Assembly: GCA_964584325.1 (NCBI GenBank)
Contig: CAZOZP010000022.1
Location: 1-50,009 of the forward strand
Length of the DNA stretch: 50,009 bases
Reading direction: 5' to 3'
Origin: CAZOZP01 sp964584325
Lineage (GTDB): Bacteria > Bacteroidota > Ignavibacteria > Ignavibacteriales > Melioribacteraceae
This document shows, piece by piece, positions 1-8,315 of this stretch; the stretch's first letter is position 1; every line of letters starts with the position of its first letter. A program made the position numbers and the translations under genes. The notes under the pieces were generated by a model. The model was not told the DNA's origin and searched no databases. It saw only the letters and a program-made list of their open reading frames with translations.

Positions 1-57
1 GACATCATTGTGCTGTATATGAATCCGGATCGCAGGAGGATATAGGCAAAAAGGAAA
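1..57 (+). other. Possible 3' tail of an upstream gene
   Basis: Two plus-strand frames are open from the window edge: one ends at a TAG at 43-45, the other at a TGA at 66-68, which would overlap the start of the next gene. The fragment is too short to choose between them or name a product. An AGGAGG run at 34-39 lies 18 bases before the first ATG of the next gene, and the nearer AAGGAAA directly before it is the more likely ribosome site. Confidence 0.25.
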
Positions 58-417
58 ATGATGAAATGTCCTGAATGCAATTCAATTCCGGTAATTCTTG
101 AATTATTAGATACTGAAGTTGATTACTGTTTTAATTGCCATGGTATCTGGCTGGACTACAATGAACTTTCCATCCTACTTAGAGAGAAACCTGAATATTG
201 TGAAGTAAATAAAAAAAGCCGCTATCACTGCCCTGTGTGCGGTATGAAAATGAAGCAGATATATATAAATAAATTTCTCGAGCCGGTAATAGATATGTGT
301 CCGGTTCATCATGGCTTTTGGCTGGAAAACGGCGAACTTCTTAGAGCAATTGAGAATACGTCAGAAGCAGAAGGAAATCCGGTAAAAAAAGTGCTTACAG
401 AAATCTTTAATAAATAG
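58..417 (+). CDS. Small protein with two TFIIB-type zinc ribbons
   Basis: A 119-residue cytoplasmic protein with two similar zinc-ribbon units: CPECNSIPV followed by CFNCHGIWLD in the N-terminal half, and CPVCGMKMKQ followed by CPVHHGFWLENGE in the C-terminal half. The spaced CxxC pairs and the HGxWLD/E tail are typical of the zf-TFIIB family of small zinc-binding proteins, whose function is not established. It lies 11 bases upstream of lemA and probably shares its transcript. Two adjacent ATG codons (58 and 61) are possible starts and the sequence does not decide between them. Confidence 0.8.
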   Translation: MMKCPECNSIPVILELLDTEVDYCFNCHGIWLDYNELSILLREKPEYCEVNKKSRYHCPVCGMKMKQIYINKFLEPVIDMCPVHHGFWLENGELLRAIENTSEAEGNPVKKVLTEIFNK

Positions 418-428
418 CGGGGTTAGAA

Positions 429-983
429 ATGTTAATAATTGCTATTATTGTAATCTTTATCTTAATGGTATTCTTTTATATAGTTTCCGGCTATAATTCA
501 CTGATTCGCTTGCGCAATCAGGTAAAGAATGCGTGGTCTCAAATAGATGTACAACTGAAAAGACGTTATGATCTTATCCCTAATCTTATGGAAACGGTTA
601 AAGGCTATATGAAACACGAGAAGGAAACTTTGGAAAACATTACTGCCGCAAGGAGCCGGGCAATGGATGCAGGAAATATGCACGACAAACTTGCTGCTGA
701 AGGCGAATTAACCAATGCAATCGGCAGATTCCTTCTGGTAGTTGAAAACTATCCTGATTTGAAAGCTGATCAGTCTTTTGCTTTACTGCAGGAAGAGCTA
801 ACTGCAACAGAAAACAAGATTTCTTTTTCCAGACAAAGTTATAACGACTCAGTTTATCTGTTCAATAATAAAATTGAAATGTTCCCAACTAATGTGTTAG
901 CGGCATTCTTTAGTTTTACAAAAGAGGAGTTCTTTGAAATAGAAAATCCGACTGAAAAGAATGTCCCGAAAGTAAGTTTCTGA
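429..983 (+). CDS. lemA: LemA family membrane protein
   Basis: The 184-residue product has one N-terminal transmembrane segment (about residues 2-20), followed by the LemA signature YNSLIRLRNQVKNAW and QIDVQLKRRYDLIPNLMETVKGY, then a long helical region with the conserved NDSVYLFNNKIEMFP motif. Length matches the family (about 180-200). LemA proteins are membrane-anchored helical bundles with an outside-facing domain; their biochemical role is unclear. The next gene, 7 bases downstream, is an HtpX-like protease, a frequent neighbour that suggests a shared role in envelope protein quality control. Confidence 0.92.
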   Translation: MLIIAIIVIFILMVFFYIVSGYNSLIRLRNQVKNAWSQIDVQLKRRYDLIPNLMETVKGYMKHEKETLENITAARSRAMDAGNMHDKLAAEGELTNAIGRFLLVVENYPDLKADQSFALLQEELTATENKISFSRQSYNDSVYLFNNKIEMFPTNVLAAFFSFTKEEFFEIENPTEKNVPKVSF

Positions 984-990
984 ATAAAAT

Positions 991-2202
991 ATGTGGGAAC
1001 TGATTGCCTCCAATAAACGGAAATCCATATTGCTTTTTTTCTTTATGGGCTTTCTTTTAGCATTCCTGGGATTTTCGTTTCAATTGTATTTTTTTCCTGA
1101 ATCGAATGGTGCTCTGGGCTTACTTTTTGCATTTGTGCTCTGGCTTATTCTCTCTCTAATCAGCTATTTTTCCGGACGCTCTATTCTCTTGTTTTCAGCC
1201 GGGGCAAAGAAAGTAACTCCTGATATCAATAGGAGACTTTTCAATATTGTTGAAGAAATGACCATTGCCGCAGGTATAAATAAAATGCCTGATATATATA
1301 TTATTGACGATGACTCCCCCAACGCTTTTGCGGTTGGCCGTACACCGGAAAAAAGTGCGGTGGCTGTTACAACCGGTCTGCTTTATCAACTCCGTCGTGA
1401 AGAACTTCAGGGAGTTATTGCGCATGAAATTTCACATATTATAAACAGAGATACGCTGTTCCTTACTTTTGCTGGAGTAATGCTGGGAGCCATTGTTCTT
1501 ATTTCAAATATTTTCAGCAGATCTTTAAGCATCGGTTCATCCAGAAGATATTCGTCAAGATCGGGTGGTAATGCAGGTGCTGTTTTGTTCATTGTTACAT
1601 TGCTTTTTGCTATACTTTCTCCTATTCTTGCCAGACTTATCTATTTTGCAATATCAAGACAACGCGAGTATCTGGCGGATATAAGCGCTGTAAGGCTTAC
1701 GAGATATCCGGACGGTCTTGCCTCCGCATTGGAAAAAATTTCCGGTGCCGCACAGCCAATGCAAAATGTAAACCGGGTAACCGCAGGAATGTTTATAGTT
1801 AATCCTCTTGAACTTGCAAGCAGCTTCAGCGGCTGGTTCAGTACTCACCCGAAAATTGAAGACAGAATTCGCATCCTTAAGAATATTTCCGCCGGGAAAC
1901 CTATTCAAACAGATTCAGTACTGCCTTCACTGGCAAAGAAATATCTCGGCACTTATTTAACCGAGATTAACTCTACTGGCGGATTCGTAAACTTCAGCTC
2001 TGAACTTGCACCTGAAGACGAAGAAATTATTCACACCAAGACATTACAAGAAAAAAGAACTGTCGGCGATTTTATTATGCGGCAGAACCATTTCAGATTT
2101 TATGACTGTAATTGCGGATTAAAACTGAAAATACCCCCGCAATTCAAGCAAAACAGTTTCGATTGTCCAAAATGCGGTAAACTTATCAACCTGAAACATT
2201 AA
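991..2202 (+). CDS. htpX: HtpX-like M48 zinc metalloprotease with C-terminal zinc ribbon
   Basis: A 403-residue integral membrane protease. Two N-terminal membrane segments (about 13-35 and 42-65) precede the zinc-binding HEISH motif (His145, Glu146, His149), followed by further hydrophobic segments around 160-180 and 200-220 and the downstream EYLADISAVRLT element that supplies the third metal ligand in M48 enzymes. The family degrades misfolded membrane proteins. Beyond the usual HtpX length there is a linker of about 80 residues and a terminal zinc-ribbon-like pair (CNC near 371-373, CPKC near 394-397). It sits directly behind lemA. Confidence 0.9.
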   Translation: MWELIASNKRKSILLFFFMGFLLAFLGFSFQLYFFPESNGALGLLFAFVLWLILSLISYFSGRSILLFSAGAKKVTPDINRRLFNIVEEMTIAAGINKMPDIYIIDDDSPNAFAVGRTPEKSAVAVTTGLLYQLRREELQGVIAHEISHIINRDTLFLTFAGVMLGAIVLISNIFSRSLSIGSSRRYSSRSGGNAGAVLFIVTLLFAILSPILARLIYFAISRQREYLADISAVRLTRYPDGLASALEKISGAAQPMQNVNRVTAGMFIVNPLELASSFSGWFSTHPKIEDRIRILKNISAGKPIQTDSVLPSLAKKYLGTYLTEINSTGGFVNFSSELAPEDEEIIHTKTLQEKRTVGDFIMRQNHFRFYDCNCGLKLKIPPQFKQNSFDCPKCGKLINLKH

Positions 2203-2209
2203 CTCTCTG

Positions 2210-2241
2210 TTGGATATAATAAATTAATAGTGGTAAATTTG
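2210..2241 (+). promoter_or_regulatory. Candidate Bacteroidota-type promoter for the sigma-factor gene
   Basis: A TTG at 2210-2212 and a perfect TAnnTTTG element (TAAATTTG, 2234-2241) are separated by 21 bases, fitting the -33/-7 consensus described for Bacteroides primary sigma factor. The predicted start of transcription would lie about 35 bases before the ATG at 2285. The match is by eye in AT-rich DNA, so chance cannot be excluded. Confidence 0.4.
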
Positions 2242-2284
2242 AATCCCTGATTAAATCCTTTAACCTTAATAGGCATCATACAAT

Positions 2285-2845
2285 ATGGAAGAAGAAAAAC
2301 TTATAGAAGAAGCAAAAGCAGGAAATAAGACAGCGCTTGCCGAACTTGTCAAAAAATATGAAAATACAATTTACAATTTCGCGTTTAAAGTTTGCCGGAA
2401 CCGAGACAGAGCCGAAAACACAATGCAGGAAACTTTTCTCAGTATGGTTAAGTCTATCCATACGTTCCACGGGAAGTCAAAGCTTTCTACCTGGCTCTAT
2501 ACTGTTGTTTCGAACCACTGTTTAATGGCAGCAAGAGCAAATAAAAACAGTCAGAATTACTCTTTTGATGATGAAGAAGTTTTTATTGATGAAATTCAGT
2601 TTGCTGACTGGAAAGTTACACCCGATAGAATTATGGAAAACGATGAACTTAAATACCATCTTGATGAAGCAATTAAGAAGCTTTCGCCCGAGTACCGCAT
2701 TGTTTTTCTTCTGAGAGATGTTGAAGGACTTTCGACTGAGGAAACCGGAGAGATTGTAAAACTTTCAATCCCCGCAGTAAAATCAAGGCTTCACCGCGCA
2801 AGATCGTTTTTAAGAAATGAATTAAATAAAGTATTGGCAGCTTAA
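2285..2845 (+). CDS. ECF-type RNA polymerase sigma factor
   Basis: The 186-residue protein has region 2 at about 10-80 (LVKKYENTIYNFAFKVCRN, then RAENTMQETFLSM and the STWLYTVVSNHC element) and region 4 at about 125-180 (KLSPEYRIVFLLRDVEGLS, helix-turn-helix ending IPAVKSRLHRARSFLR). This is the RpoE/SigW-like group 4 layout without region 3. It would direct RNA polymerase to a small regulon under an unknown envelope or redox signal. The next gene begins one base after the stop codon and looks like its zinc-binding anti-sigma factor, so the two are probably co-translated. Confidence 0.93.
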   Translation: MEEEKLIEEAKAGNKTALAELVKKYENTIYNFAFKVCRNRDRAENTMQETFLSMVKSIHTFHGKSKLSTWLYTVVSNHCLMAARANKNSQNYSFDDEEVFIDEIQFADWKVTPDRIMENDELKYHLDEAIKKLSPEYRIVFLLRDVEGLSTEETGEIVKLSIPAVKSRLHRARSFLRNELNKVLAA

Positions 2846-2846
2846 A

Positions 2847-3071
2847 ATGAAAAAAGTAGATTGTAAAGAAGTAATATCCCATATTTGCGAAAATCTGGGA
2901 GAAAATCTTGATTCACCGAAATGCAGTCTGATAAAGGAACATCTTGAACATTGCAATTCCTGCAACAGTTATTTCCATTCAGTTGAATCAACTATTAAAT
3001 TCTATAAAGAATATAATGTGAAACTCTCTGATGATGCCCATAGTAAATTAATTGATTTTCTTGGACTTTAA
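2847..3071 (+). CDS. Small zinc-finger anti-sigma factor candidate
   Basis: A 74-residue protein with no membrane segment. It contains Cys6 and a HLEHCNSC motif, matching the H-x3-C-x2-C zinc site of ZAS (zf-HC2) anti-sigma domains. Family members bind and inhibit a cognate ECF sigma factor; soluble versions often respond to thiol oxidation. The position immediately after the sigma-factor gene supports this. It lacks the usual transmembrane and periplasmic parts, so if it is an anti-sigma factor the signal would be cytoplasmic. Alternatively it is a diverged short zinc-finger protein. Confidence 0.75.
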   Translation: MKKVDCKEVISHICENLGENLDSPKCSLIKEHLEHCNSCNSYFHSVESTIKFYKEYNVKLSDDAHSKLIDFLGL

Positions 3072-3120
3072 TCATTCAGTATTGGTTATATTTCACAATA
3101 AAAATTTATTTTTCTGAAGA

Positions 3121-3852
3121 ATGATTGAAATAATTGACCTTCACAAGAGTTTCGGTACAAAGACAGTGCTTCAGGGTGTGAACCTTAAAATAAACAAGGG
3201 TGAAGCATTAACAATAATCGGGAAAAGCGGCTGCGGAAAGAGTGTACTGCTTAAGCATATCGTCGGACTCCTATCCCCTGATTCAGGACACGTTCTTGTT
3301 GAAGGTGAAAGAATTGATGCCTTGAATGCCAAAAATCTCTACAGAGTACGTCAGAAATTCGGTTTTCTTTTCCAGGGTGCCGCACTTTTCGACTCTCTTA
3401 CGGTAGGTGAAAATATTTCACTTCCGCTTGTTGAAAATGAATACGACCTTTCCAAATCAAAAATTGCAGAACTCATAGAAGAGAAACTTTCATTAGTGGG
3501 ATTATCTGGTATCGAAAACCTTAAGCCCTCTGAACTTTCAGGCGGAATGAGAAAGAGAGTAGGCCTCGCCCGCGCTCTTGTTACAAATCCGGAATACATT
3601 TTATATGATGAACCTACCACGGGATTAGACCCGATTACTTCTGACTCCATAGACGATCTTATAAAAGAATTGAATGAAAAGCTAAATGTTACTTCAATTA
3701 TTATTACTCACGATATGTTCAGCGTTAAGAACATTGCGGATAAAATAGCAATGGTGCACGACGGAATTATCTACTTTACCGGAACTCCTGACGAACTGCT
3801 TGAAAGCAGGGACAAAGTTATTGCCGATTTCATAAAAAGAACCGGGTTCTGA
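3121..3852 (+). CDS. ABC transporter ATPase, MlaF/Ttg2A-like
   Basis: The 243-residue nucleotide-binding subunit has Walker A GKSGCGKS (Lys40), Q-loop FLFQGAALFDSLTV, signature LSGGM (139-143), Walker B YILYDEPTTGLDP (Asp163, Glu164) and the switch His in IIITHDM. The QGAALFDSLTV segment and the L-SGGMRKRVGLARAL signature are characteristic of MlaF-type ATPases, which power phospholipid movement between the two membranes in diderms. No MlaE permease or MlaD substrate-binding gene lies in the window, so partner subunits must be elsewhere. The stop codon overlaps the start of radA by one base. Confidence 0.88.
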   Translation: MIEIIDLHKSFGTKTVLQGVNLKINKGEALTIIGKSGCGKSVLLKHIVGLLSPDSGHVLVEGERIDALNAKNLYRVRQKFGFLFQGAALFDSLTVGENISLPLVENEYDLSKSKIAELIEEKLSLVGLSGIENLKPSELSGGMRKRVGLARALVTNPEYILYDEPTTGLDPITSDSIDDLIKELNEKLNVTSIIITHDMFSVKNIADKIAMVHDGIIYFTGTPDELLESRDKVIADFIKRTGF

Positions 3853-5195
3853 TGTCCAAAATAAAGATTAAATATGTTTGTTCCTCATGCGGTTACGAAT
3901 CCTTAAAATGGCTTGGCAAATGTCCCTCCTGCGAAAGCTGGAATTCATTTTCTGAAGAAATTGAAGAACACTCACCCGGGAAACATACCAACGTAAGAAC
4001 CGGATATAAAGTTTTTAAGTTAAGCGGAACTGAAACCGAAGAAGAGAAAAGAATCGAAACCGGCATTTCTGAATTTGACAGAGTATTAGGCGGCGGAATA
4101 GTTCCCGGTTCGGTTGTGCTTCTCGGAGGAGATCCGGGAATCGGGAAATCTACTCTTGTTATGCAAGCTGCCGCTGCTGCGAAAAAGAATATTTTATATG
4201 TAACAGGTGAAGAATCAATTAACCAGATTAGCCGACGCTCTTCAAGACTGGGTGTTAAGTCCGAAAAGGTTCTTGTTCTTGCCGAAACAGAGCTTAACAC
4301 AATTCTCACTGCAGTTGATAACGAAAAGCCTGATTTTGTAATTATAGATTCAATTCAAACAGTATATAATTCTACGCTCGACAATGCCCCCGGTACTGTT
4401 ACACAAATTAGAGAATGCACTGCTTCGGTTATGAAGTATGCCAAAACTAAAAATACAGCTTTTATTATCATTGGGCATATTACAAAAGAAGGCGCAATAG
4501 CCGGCCCTAAGATAATGGAACATATAGTTGATACAGTGCTTCAATTCGAAGGCGAGAAAAATTATTCATACAGAATACTTCGCTCCCAGAAAAACCGTTT
4601 CGGAAGTACTAATGAGATCGGCATTTTCGAAATGCATGATAAGGGATTGGAAGAAGTTAAGAATCCGAGTGAAATATTTATTGCAGGAAGAGATTTTTCC
4701 GGCTCAGGTTCAGTTATTACTGCAAGTATGGAAGGCACTCGTCCTTTCCTGTTCGAAGTCCAGGCCCTTGTAACACCGTCAAATTTCGGCAATCCGCAGA
4801 GAGTAGCAACAGGATTTGATTACAGAAGACTTTCAATTCTTTTGGCAGTGCTGGAAAAACGCGTTCAGCTTAAACTTTCATCAGCTAATGTTTTTCTTAA
4901 TATGGCAGGGGGAATTAGAATAGATGAACCTGCGGCAGACCTTGCAGTATGTATGAGCATTGCTTCAAGTTTATTCGATGCGCAACCATCGTTAAATGCA
5001 GTGCTGATTGGTGAAGTGGGCCTCGGAGGAGAAATCAGGGCAGTTGGTCATCTTGATAAAAGAATTGCCGAGGCAGAAAAATTAGGATTTAATAAAGTTA
5101 TCATTCCACACGGAAGCAAAGTACGTAAATCAGGGAATACTCAAATAATAACGGCAGAAACTGTAACCAGAGCTGTAAATCTTATGTTTCGATAA
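3852..5195 (+). CDS. radA: DNA repair protein RadA
   Basis: The 447-residue protein is full length for the family. It has the N-terminal C4 zinc finger (CSSCGYESLKWLGKCPSC), a RecA-like ATPase core with Walker A GGDPGIGKST (Lys99), the RadA-specific KNRFG motif (247-251), and a C-terminal Lon-protease-like domain ending near LGFNKVIIPHGSKV. RadA is a branch-migration ATPase that helps process recombination intermediates with RecA. It overlaps the preceding ABC ATPase by one base (TGATG), implying translational coupling, and is followed by a strong hairpin. Confidence 0.97.
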   Translation: MSKIKIKYVCSSCGYESLKWLGKCPSCESWNSFSEEIEEHSPGKHTNVRTGYKVFKLSGTETEEEKRIETGISEFDRVLGGGIVPGSVVLLGGDPGIGKSTLVMQAAAAAKKNILYVTGEESINQISRRSSRLGVKSEKVLVLAETELNTILTAVDNEKPDFVIIDSIQTVYNSTLDNAPGTVTQIRECTASVMKYAKTKNTAFIIIGHITKEGAIAGPKIMEHIVDTVLQFEGEKNYSYRILRSQKNRFGSTNEIGIFEMHDKGLEEVKNPSEIFIAGRDFSGSGSVITASMEGTRPFLFEVQALVTPSNFGNPQRVATGFDYRRLSILLAVLEKRVQLKLSSANVFLNMAGGIRIDEPAADLAVCMSIASSLFDAQPSLNAVLIGEVGLGGEIRAVGHLDKRIAEAEKLGFNKVIIPHGSKVRKSGNTQIITAETVTRAVNLMFR

Positions 5196-5199
5196 AAAC

Positions 5200-5219
5200 G
5201 GGGCAGTTTTATCTGCCCC
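5200..5219. terminator. Bidirectional intrinsic terminator after radA
   Basis: A perfect 7-bp stem (GGGGCAG 5200-5206, CTGCCCC 5213-5219) with a 6-base loop, flanked by an A-run and T-rich DNA. It sits between the convergent ends of radA and the zinc-ribbon gene and can serve both. Confidence 0.8.
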
Positions 5220-5228
5220 TTTACTCAT

Positions 5229-5951
5229 CTATTTATAATTTTCTACAATTTCGTCAGCAATAAGAATTCTACCGCAAGATTCGCAAGTATAAAGTTTCTT
5301 ACTTTGTTTTATTTCAATTTGTCTCTGTGCAGGAACAACATTGTTGCATCCTGAACAGGCTTCTCTTCTAACACCAACGACTGCAATTCCGCCTTTGGCT
5401 TTTCTTATTTTTGTGTAAATGGCATAATCAGGTTTTTTTATTTTTTCTACAATCTTCTGTCTTTGAAGTGTGAGCTCAGCTTCTTCTTTTTCATTGGCGC
5501 TTATAATCACTTCGAGATCAGCTTCTTTAAGTGTCAGTTCCTCTTCAAGCCTTTGGATCTCCGGATTTTCAGAATTGATTTCGGAATCAGCTTTAGACAT
5601 AACCGCTTCAAGCTCTTTTATTGCAGAGCGGAGTTTACTCACAGTTTCTTCGCTATGATCTATTTCTTTTGTTAGAGCATCATATTCCTTATTATTTCTT
5701 ACCTGATAAAGCTGAGATTTAAATTTCTTGAGGTTATTTTCAAGTCTCTCAATCTCTTCTTCATTGTGGTTAATCTTTTCTACTGCATCTTCCTTCTCTT
5801 TGCTGATTTCATTCGCTTCTTCATGTTTTTTTGCAATTTTGTTTTTCAGCTCGTTAACAGCTTTAGGAAGATCTCCCCGCAGATGCTCCAACTCGTCAAG
5901 CTGATTGTCTATCAGCTGCAACTCATAAAGTGTACTTAATTTTTCGCGCAA
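5229..5951 (-). CDS. Coiled-coil protein with C4 zinc ribbon (DUF164/CT398-like)
   Basis: The 240-residue protein is almost entirely charged coiled coil (about residues 10-180, heptads rich in E, K and L) followed by a zinc ribbon: CSGCNNVVP near 200 and CESCGRIL near 225. This layout matches the family containing Chlamydia CT398 and Helicobacter HP0958, which act as adaptors or RNA/sigma-factor-binding proteins; the function here is unknown. The start lies 12 bases after the nif3-family gene, so the two form an operon. Confidence 0.85.
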   Translation of the reverse strand: MREKLSTLYELQLIDNQLDELEHLRGDLPKAVNELKNKIAKKHEEANEISKEKEDAVEKINHNEEEIERLENNLKKFKSQLYQVRNNKEYDALTKEIDHSEETVSKLRSAIKELEAVMSKADSEINSENPEIQRLEEELTLKEADLEVIISANEKEEAELTLQRQKIVEKIKKPDYAIYTKIRKAKGGIAVVGVRREACSGCNNVVPAQRQIEIKQSKKLYTCESCGRILIADEIVENYK

Positions 5952-5963
5952 TTTATTTAGCTC

Positions 5964-7079
5964 CTATATATGTATAAATTTTATCGGATTTGTATTCTCT
6001 GTTGTCTCGAATACTTTAATATCTTTTCCGGATTCAGAGATTAATTCCTCAAGATATTTCTTCATCCCTGAGATGCCCTGAATTTCAGTTTCATAATGCC
6101 CCGCATCAATTAGCATAATTTTGTCTTCAGCATCCTGAAACGTATGATATTTAATATCCGCAGTAATAAAAGCATCGAAATCACCATCAATTGCATTATT
6201 CAGTAATTCGGAACCGCTCCCGCCGCAAACAGCCACTTTGGAAATTTTACCATTTTTACCGCTGCAATACCTTAGTCCGCTTAAATTCAAAACAGAAGAA
6301 ATTCGTTTAAGAAATGCTTCCGGCTCTTCCGGTTGAGACAAGGTTCCTGCAGCACCGAAGCCGAAATTAACTGATCTGTTTTTCAAAGGATAAATATCGA
6401 ATGCCGGTTCTTCATATGGGTGAGATTTATATATAGCCTTTATTATTTCAGGAATCTTCCATTCCTCGGCAATTGTTTCGATTCTTAATTCGGGAGTTTC
6501 CTCATATACATTTTTTTCACCTATTTGAGGATTGCTGGTATCCGAACCCTGAAATGTACCGGTTCCGTAGGTTCGATAACTGCATCTTTCGTATTCCCCT
6601 ATTCTTCCGGCCCCCGCGGCAAAAATTGCTTCAGAAACTTCCTTAGCATTTTTTTCAGGAACATATACTGTAACTTTAACCTGCGATGCATCAAGTCCCT
6701 TCAAAAACTTTATTTCTTTCAATCCGATTTTTTCTGCAAGCTGAAAACTCACACCATATTTGGTAAAATCGTAATTTGTATGTGCCGAGTAAAGTGTTAT
6801 ATCTTTTTTTATGAGTGATCGGATTATGCGGGCTGTTTTATGTTTGTCTGTATTTAGTTTTTTTATGGGTTGATAAATAAGCGGGTGGTGTGTAATAATC
6901 AGATTGCAGTTTAACCTTGCAGCTTCGTCAGGAATTTTTTCATTTGCATCCAGACAAAGCAGGATATTTTTTATCTCCGCCTCCGGAGAACCTGCCTGAA
7001 GGCCTGTGTTATCCCTCTCCCAGGCCGATCCGGGTGGCATCCAATTTTCAATATACTTAATTATTTCTTTACAGGTCAT
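5964..7079 (-). CDS. Nif3/YbgI-family dinuclear metal protein with PII-like insert
   Basis: A 371-residue protein. The N-terminal half has the metal-binding ITHHPLIYQP motif and the DANEKIPDEA segment; the C-terminal half has GHYETEIQGI. Between them (about 130-230) lies the extra PII-like domain found in the longer members (KVTVYVPEKNAKEVSEAIF, SHPYEEPAFDIYPL). The family forms toroidal hexamers with a two-metal site and is often annotated as GTP cyclohydrolase I type 2, but the physiological reaction is not settled. A terminator-like hairpin lies immediately upstream of the start codon. Confidence 0.92.
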   Translation of the reverse strand: MTCKEIIKYIENWMPPGSAWERDNTGLQAGSPEAEIKNILLCLDANEKIPDEAARLNCNLIITHHPLIYQPIKKLNTDKHKTARIIRSLIKKDITLYSAHTNYDFTKYGVSFQLAEKIGLKEIKFLKGLDASQVKVTVYVPEKNAKEVSEAIFAAGAGRIGEYERCSYRTYGTGTFQGSDTSNPQIGEKNVYEETPELRIETIAEEWKIPEIIKAIYKSHPYEEPAFDIYPLKNRSVNFGFGAAGTLSQPEEPEAFLKRISSVLNLSGLRYCSGKNGKISKVAVCGGSGSELLNNAIDGDFDAFITADIKYHTFQDAEDKIMLIDAGHYETEIQGISGMKKYLEELISESGKDIKVFETTENTNPIKFIHI

Positions 7080-7091
7080 AATAAAAAAAAA

Positions 7092-7114
7092 GCACCTCCG
7101 GAACCCGGATGTGC
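7092..7114 (-). promoter_or_regulatory. Hairpin plus U-run overlapping the nif3 leader
   Basis: Read on the minus strand, GCAC/GTGC and TCCGG/CCGGA pair around a 3-base loop with one mismatch (7096/7110), followed at once by about ten T residues and then the nif3 start codon at 7079. It is a good intrinsic terminator or attenuator. Its 3' arm contains GGAGG (complement of 7095-7099), the only Shine-Dalgarno-like sequence before the gene, with 15 bases to the ATG. A second, bulged hairpin (TGTCCTTT with AAAGGAGACA) lies just upstream at about 7125-7153. Confidence 0.6.
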
Positions 7115-7278
7115 GATTTTTACAATGTCTCCTTTGTTGAATAACTAAAGGACAAACAAAAAATATACAGAATTAATTTTAAACTATTTTTCATATCGTT
7201 AACTGAAATATAAATGTAATTTGTTTTTACTTCAACTTTTAATAAATAAAATATCAAAATCTTTTTTTCTTACCTTTT

Positions 7279-8163
7279 TTATCTGATATTTCTCAATTTT
7301 TCATTGAGATCTTCCGCGGCAAGAATAATCCTCGGACCGGGACGAGAGTAAATATCGGCATCAACAAAAAAGATATTGCCGTTTCTGAATGCTTTCAACT
7401 TTTTCCACTCTGGATATTGTTTTTTTATTGTTTCAATTGGCTCAGTATGAACAAAAAGAATAAAATCCGGATCTTTCAGAAGAATTTCTTCTCTGCTGTA
7501 AACCGGGTAGTTAACATTCCCTTCAGCAGCTATATTTTTTACTCCGTTTATTTTAAATATTTCATTAATAAATGTGTTTTTCCCCGCGGCAAAAATTGGA
7601 AACGTTGAGATAAGTGCAAGTCCTGTTAATTTTTTCCCGGGTTTAATAATTGCTTTAAGCCTTTTATCCCACAACACCGTAATTGAATCAGCAAGAGCTT
7701 CCTTACCGAAAATAGATGCGAGTTTTATGAAAGTTCTCTTCACACCGTTAAAATCGGGGGAATCGAAAACAAAAATCTTAAATCCCATTTGTTTCAATCT
7801 GTCGTAATTAGATTTAGTACTTCCTTCCTTGGCAACAATAATTAAATCCGGATTCAATTGGGAAACAATTTCATAATTCACATTCATCAAGTCAGCGGTT
7901 TTTGTTTTGTTTTTCGCATCTTCGGGATAGTAGCAATAAGTTGTATTCCCCACAAGAAAACTATCAAGCTTAAGTTCATAAATCATTTCGGTTAGTGCTG
8001 GTGTCAGAGATATGATTCTTTTCGGATTTTCGACAAAATATATTTTTTCTCCCAAATCATCTGTAAACGGCCTTCCATTTTCAACAGATTCGGATTTTTG
8101 ATTTTTACTGCAACCGAAAGTAAGCAAAATCAGTATTACAGAAACGAAATTTTTATAATTCAT
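7279..8163 (-). CDS. ABC substrate-binding lipoprotein, BtuF/FhuD-like
   Basis: The protein has a lipoprotein signal (lipobox LTFGC) and a class III periplasmic binding fold: PKRIISLTPALTEMIYEL near 55, the LVGNTTYCYYP segment, NPDLIIVAKEG and a C-terminal lobe with FRNGNIFFVDADIYSRPGPR. Such proteins bind cobalamin, haem or siderophores for ABC import; the ligand cannot be read from sequence and no permease or ATPase genes adjoin it. The frame stays open to a TTG at 8175, but the ATG at 8163 directly precedes the signal peptide and is preferred. It is divergent from tRNA-Lys. Confidence 0.85.
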   Translation of the reverse strand: MNYKNFVSVILILLTFGCSKNQKSESVENGRPFTDDLGEKIYFVENPKRIISLTPALTEMIYELKLDSFLVGNTTYCYYPEDAKNKTKTADLMNVNYEIVSQLNPDLIIVAKEGSTKSNYDRLKQMGFKIFVFDSPDFNGVKRTFIKLASIFGKEALADSITVLWDKRLKAIIKPGKKLTGLALISTFPIFAAGKNTFINEIFKINGVKNIAAEGNVNYPVYSREEILLKDPDFILFVHTEPIETIKKQYPEWKKLKAFRNGNIFFVDADIYSRPGPRIILAAEDLNEKLRNIR

Positions 8164-8242
8164 TTTAAATTCCAATTATTATCGAAACACAAATTTACAA
8201 AATCTTTTTGGCAGAGTTTCAGGATTATATTATATTTGCGGT

Positions 8243-8315
8243 GCACTCTTAGCTCAGTTGGTAGAGCAATTGACTCTTAATCAATCGGTCGCGGGTTCGA
8301 GTCCCGCAGAGTGCA
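8243..8315 (+). tRNA. tRNA-Lys (anticodon CTT)
   Basis: A complete 73-nt cloverleaf: acceptor GCACTCT/AGAGTGC, D arm with GCTCAGTTGGTAGAGC, anticodon stem ATTGA/TCAAT with loop CTCTTAA (anticodon CTT), T arm GCGGG-TTCGAGT-CCCGC and discriminator A at 8315. CCA is not encoded. Its 3' 44 bases (8272-8315) recur at 23565-23608, so the gene is the attachment site of the genomic island and its present 3' half was supplied by the island. Confidence 0.97.

Noticed and set aside
8164..8242. Cobalamin riboswitch before the BtuF-like gene
   Set aside because: Only about 80 bases separate it from tRNA-Lys, and no B12-box is visible.
8098..8280. 60-codon ORF reading into tRNA-Lys
   Set aside because: Overlaps the BtuF-like signal peptide region antisense and the tRNA gene.
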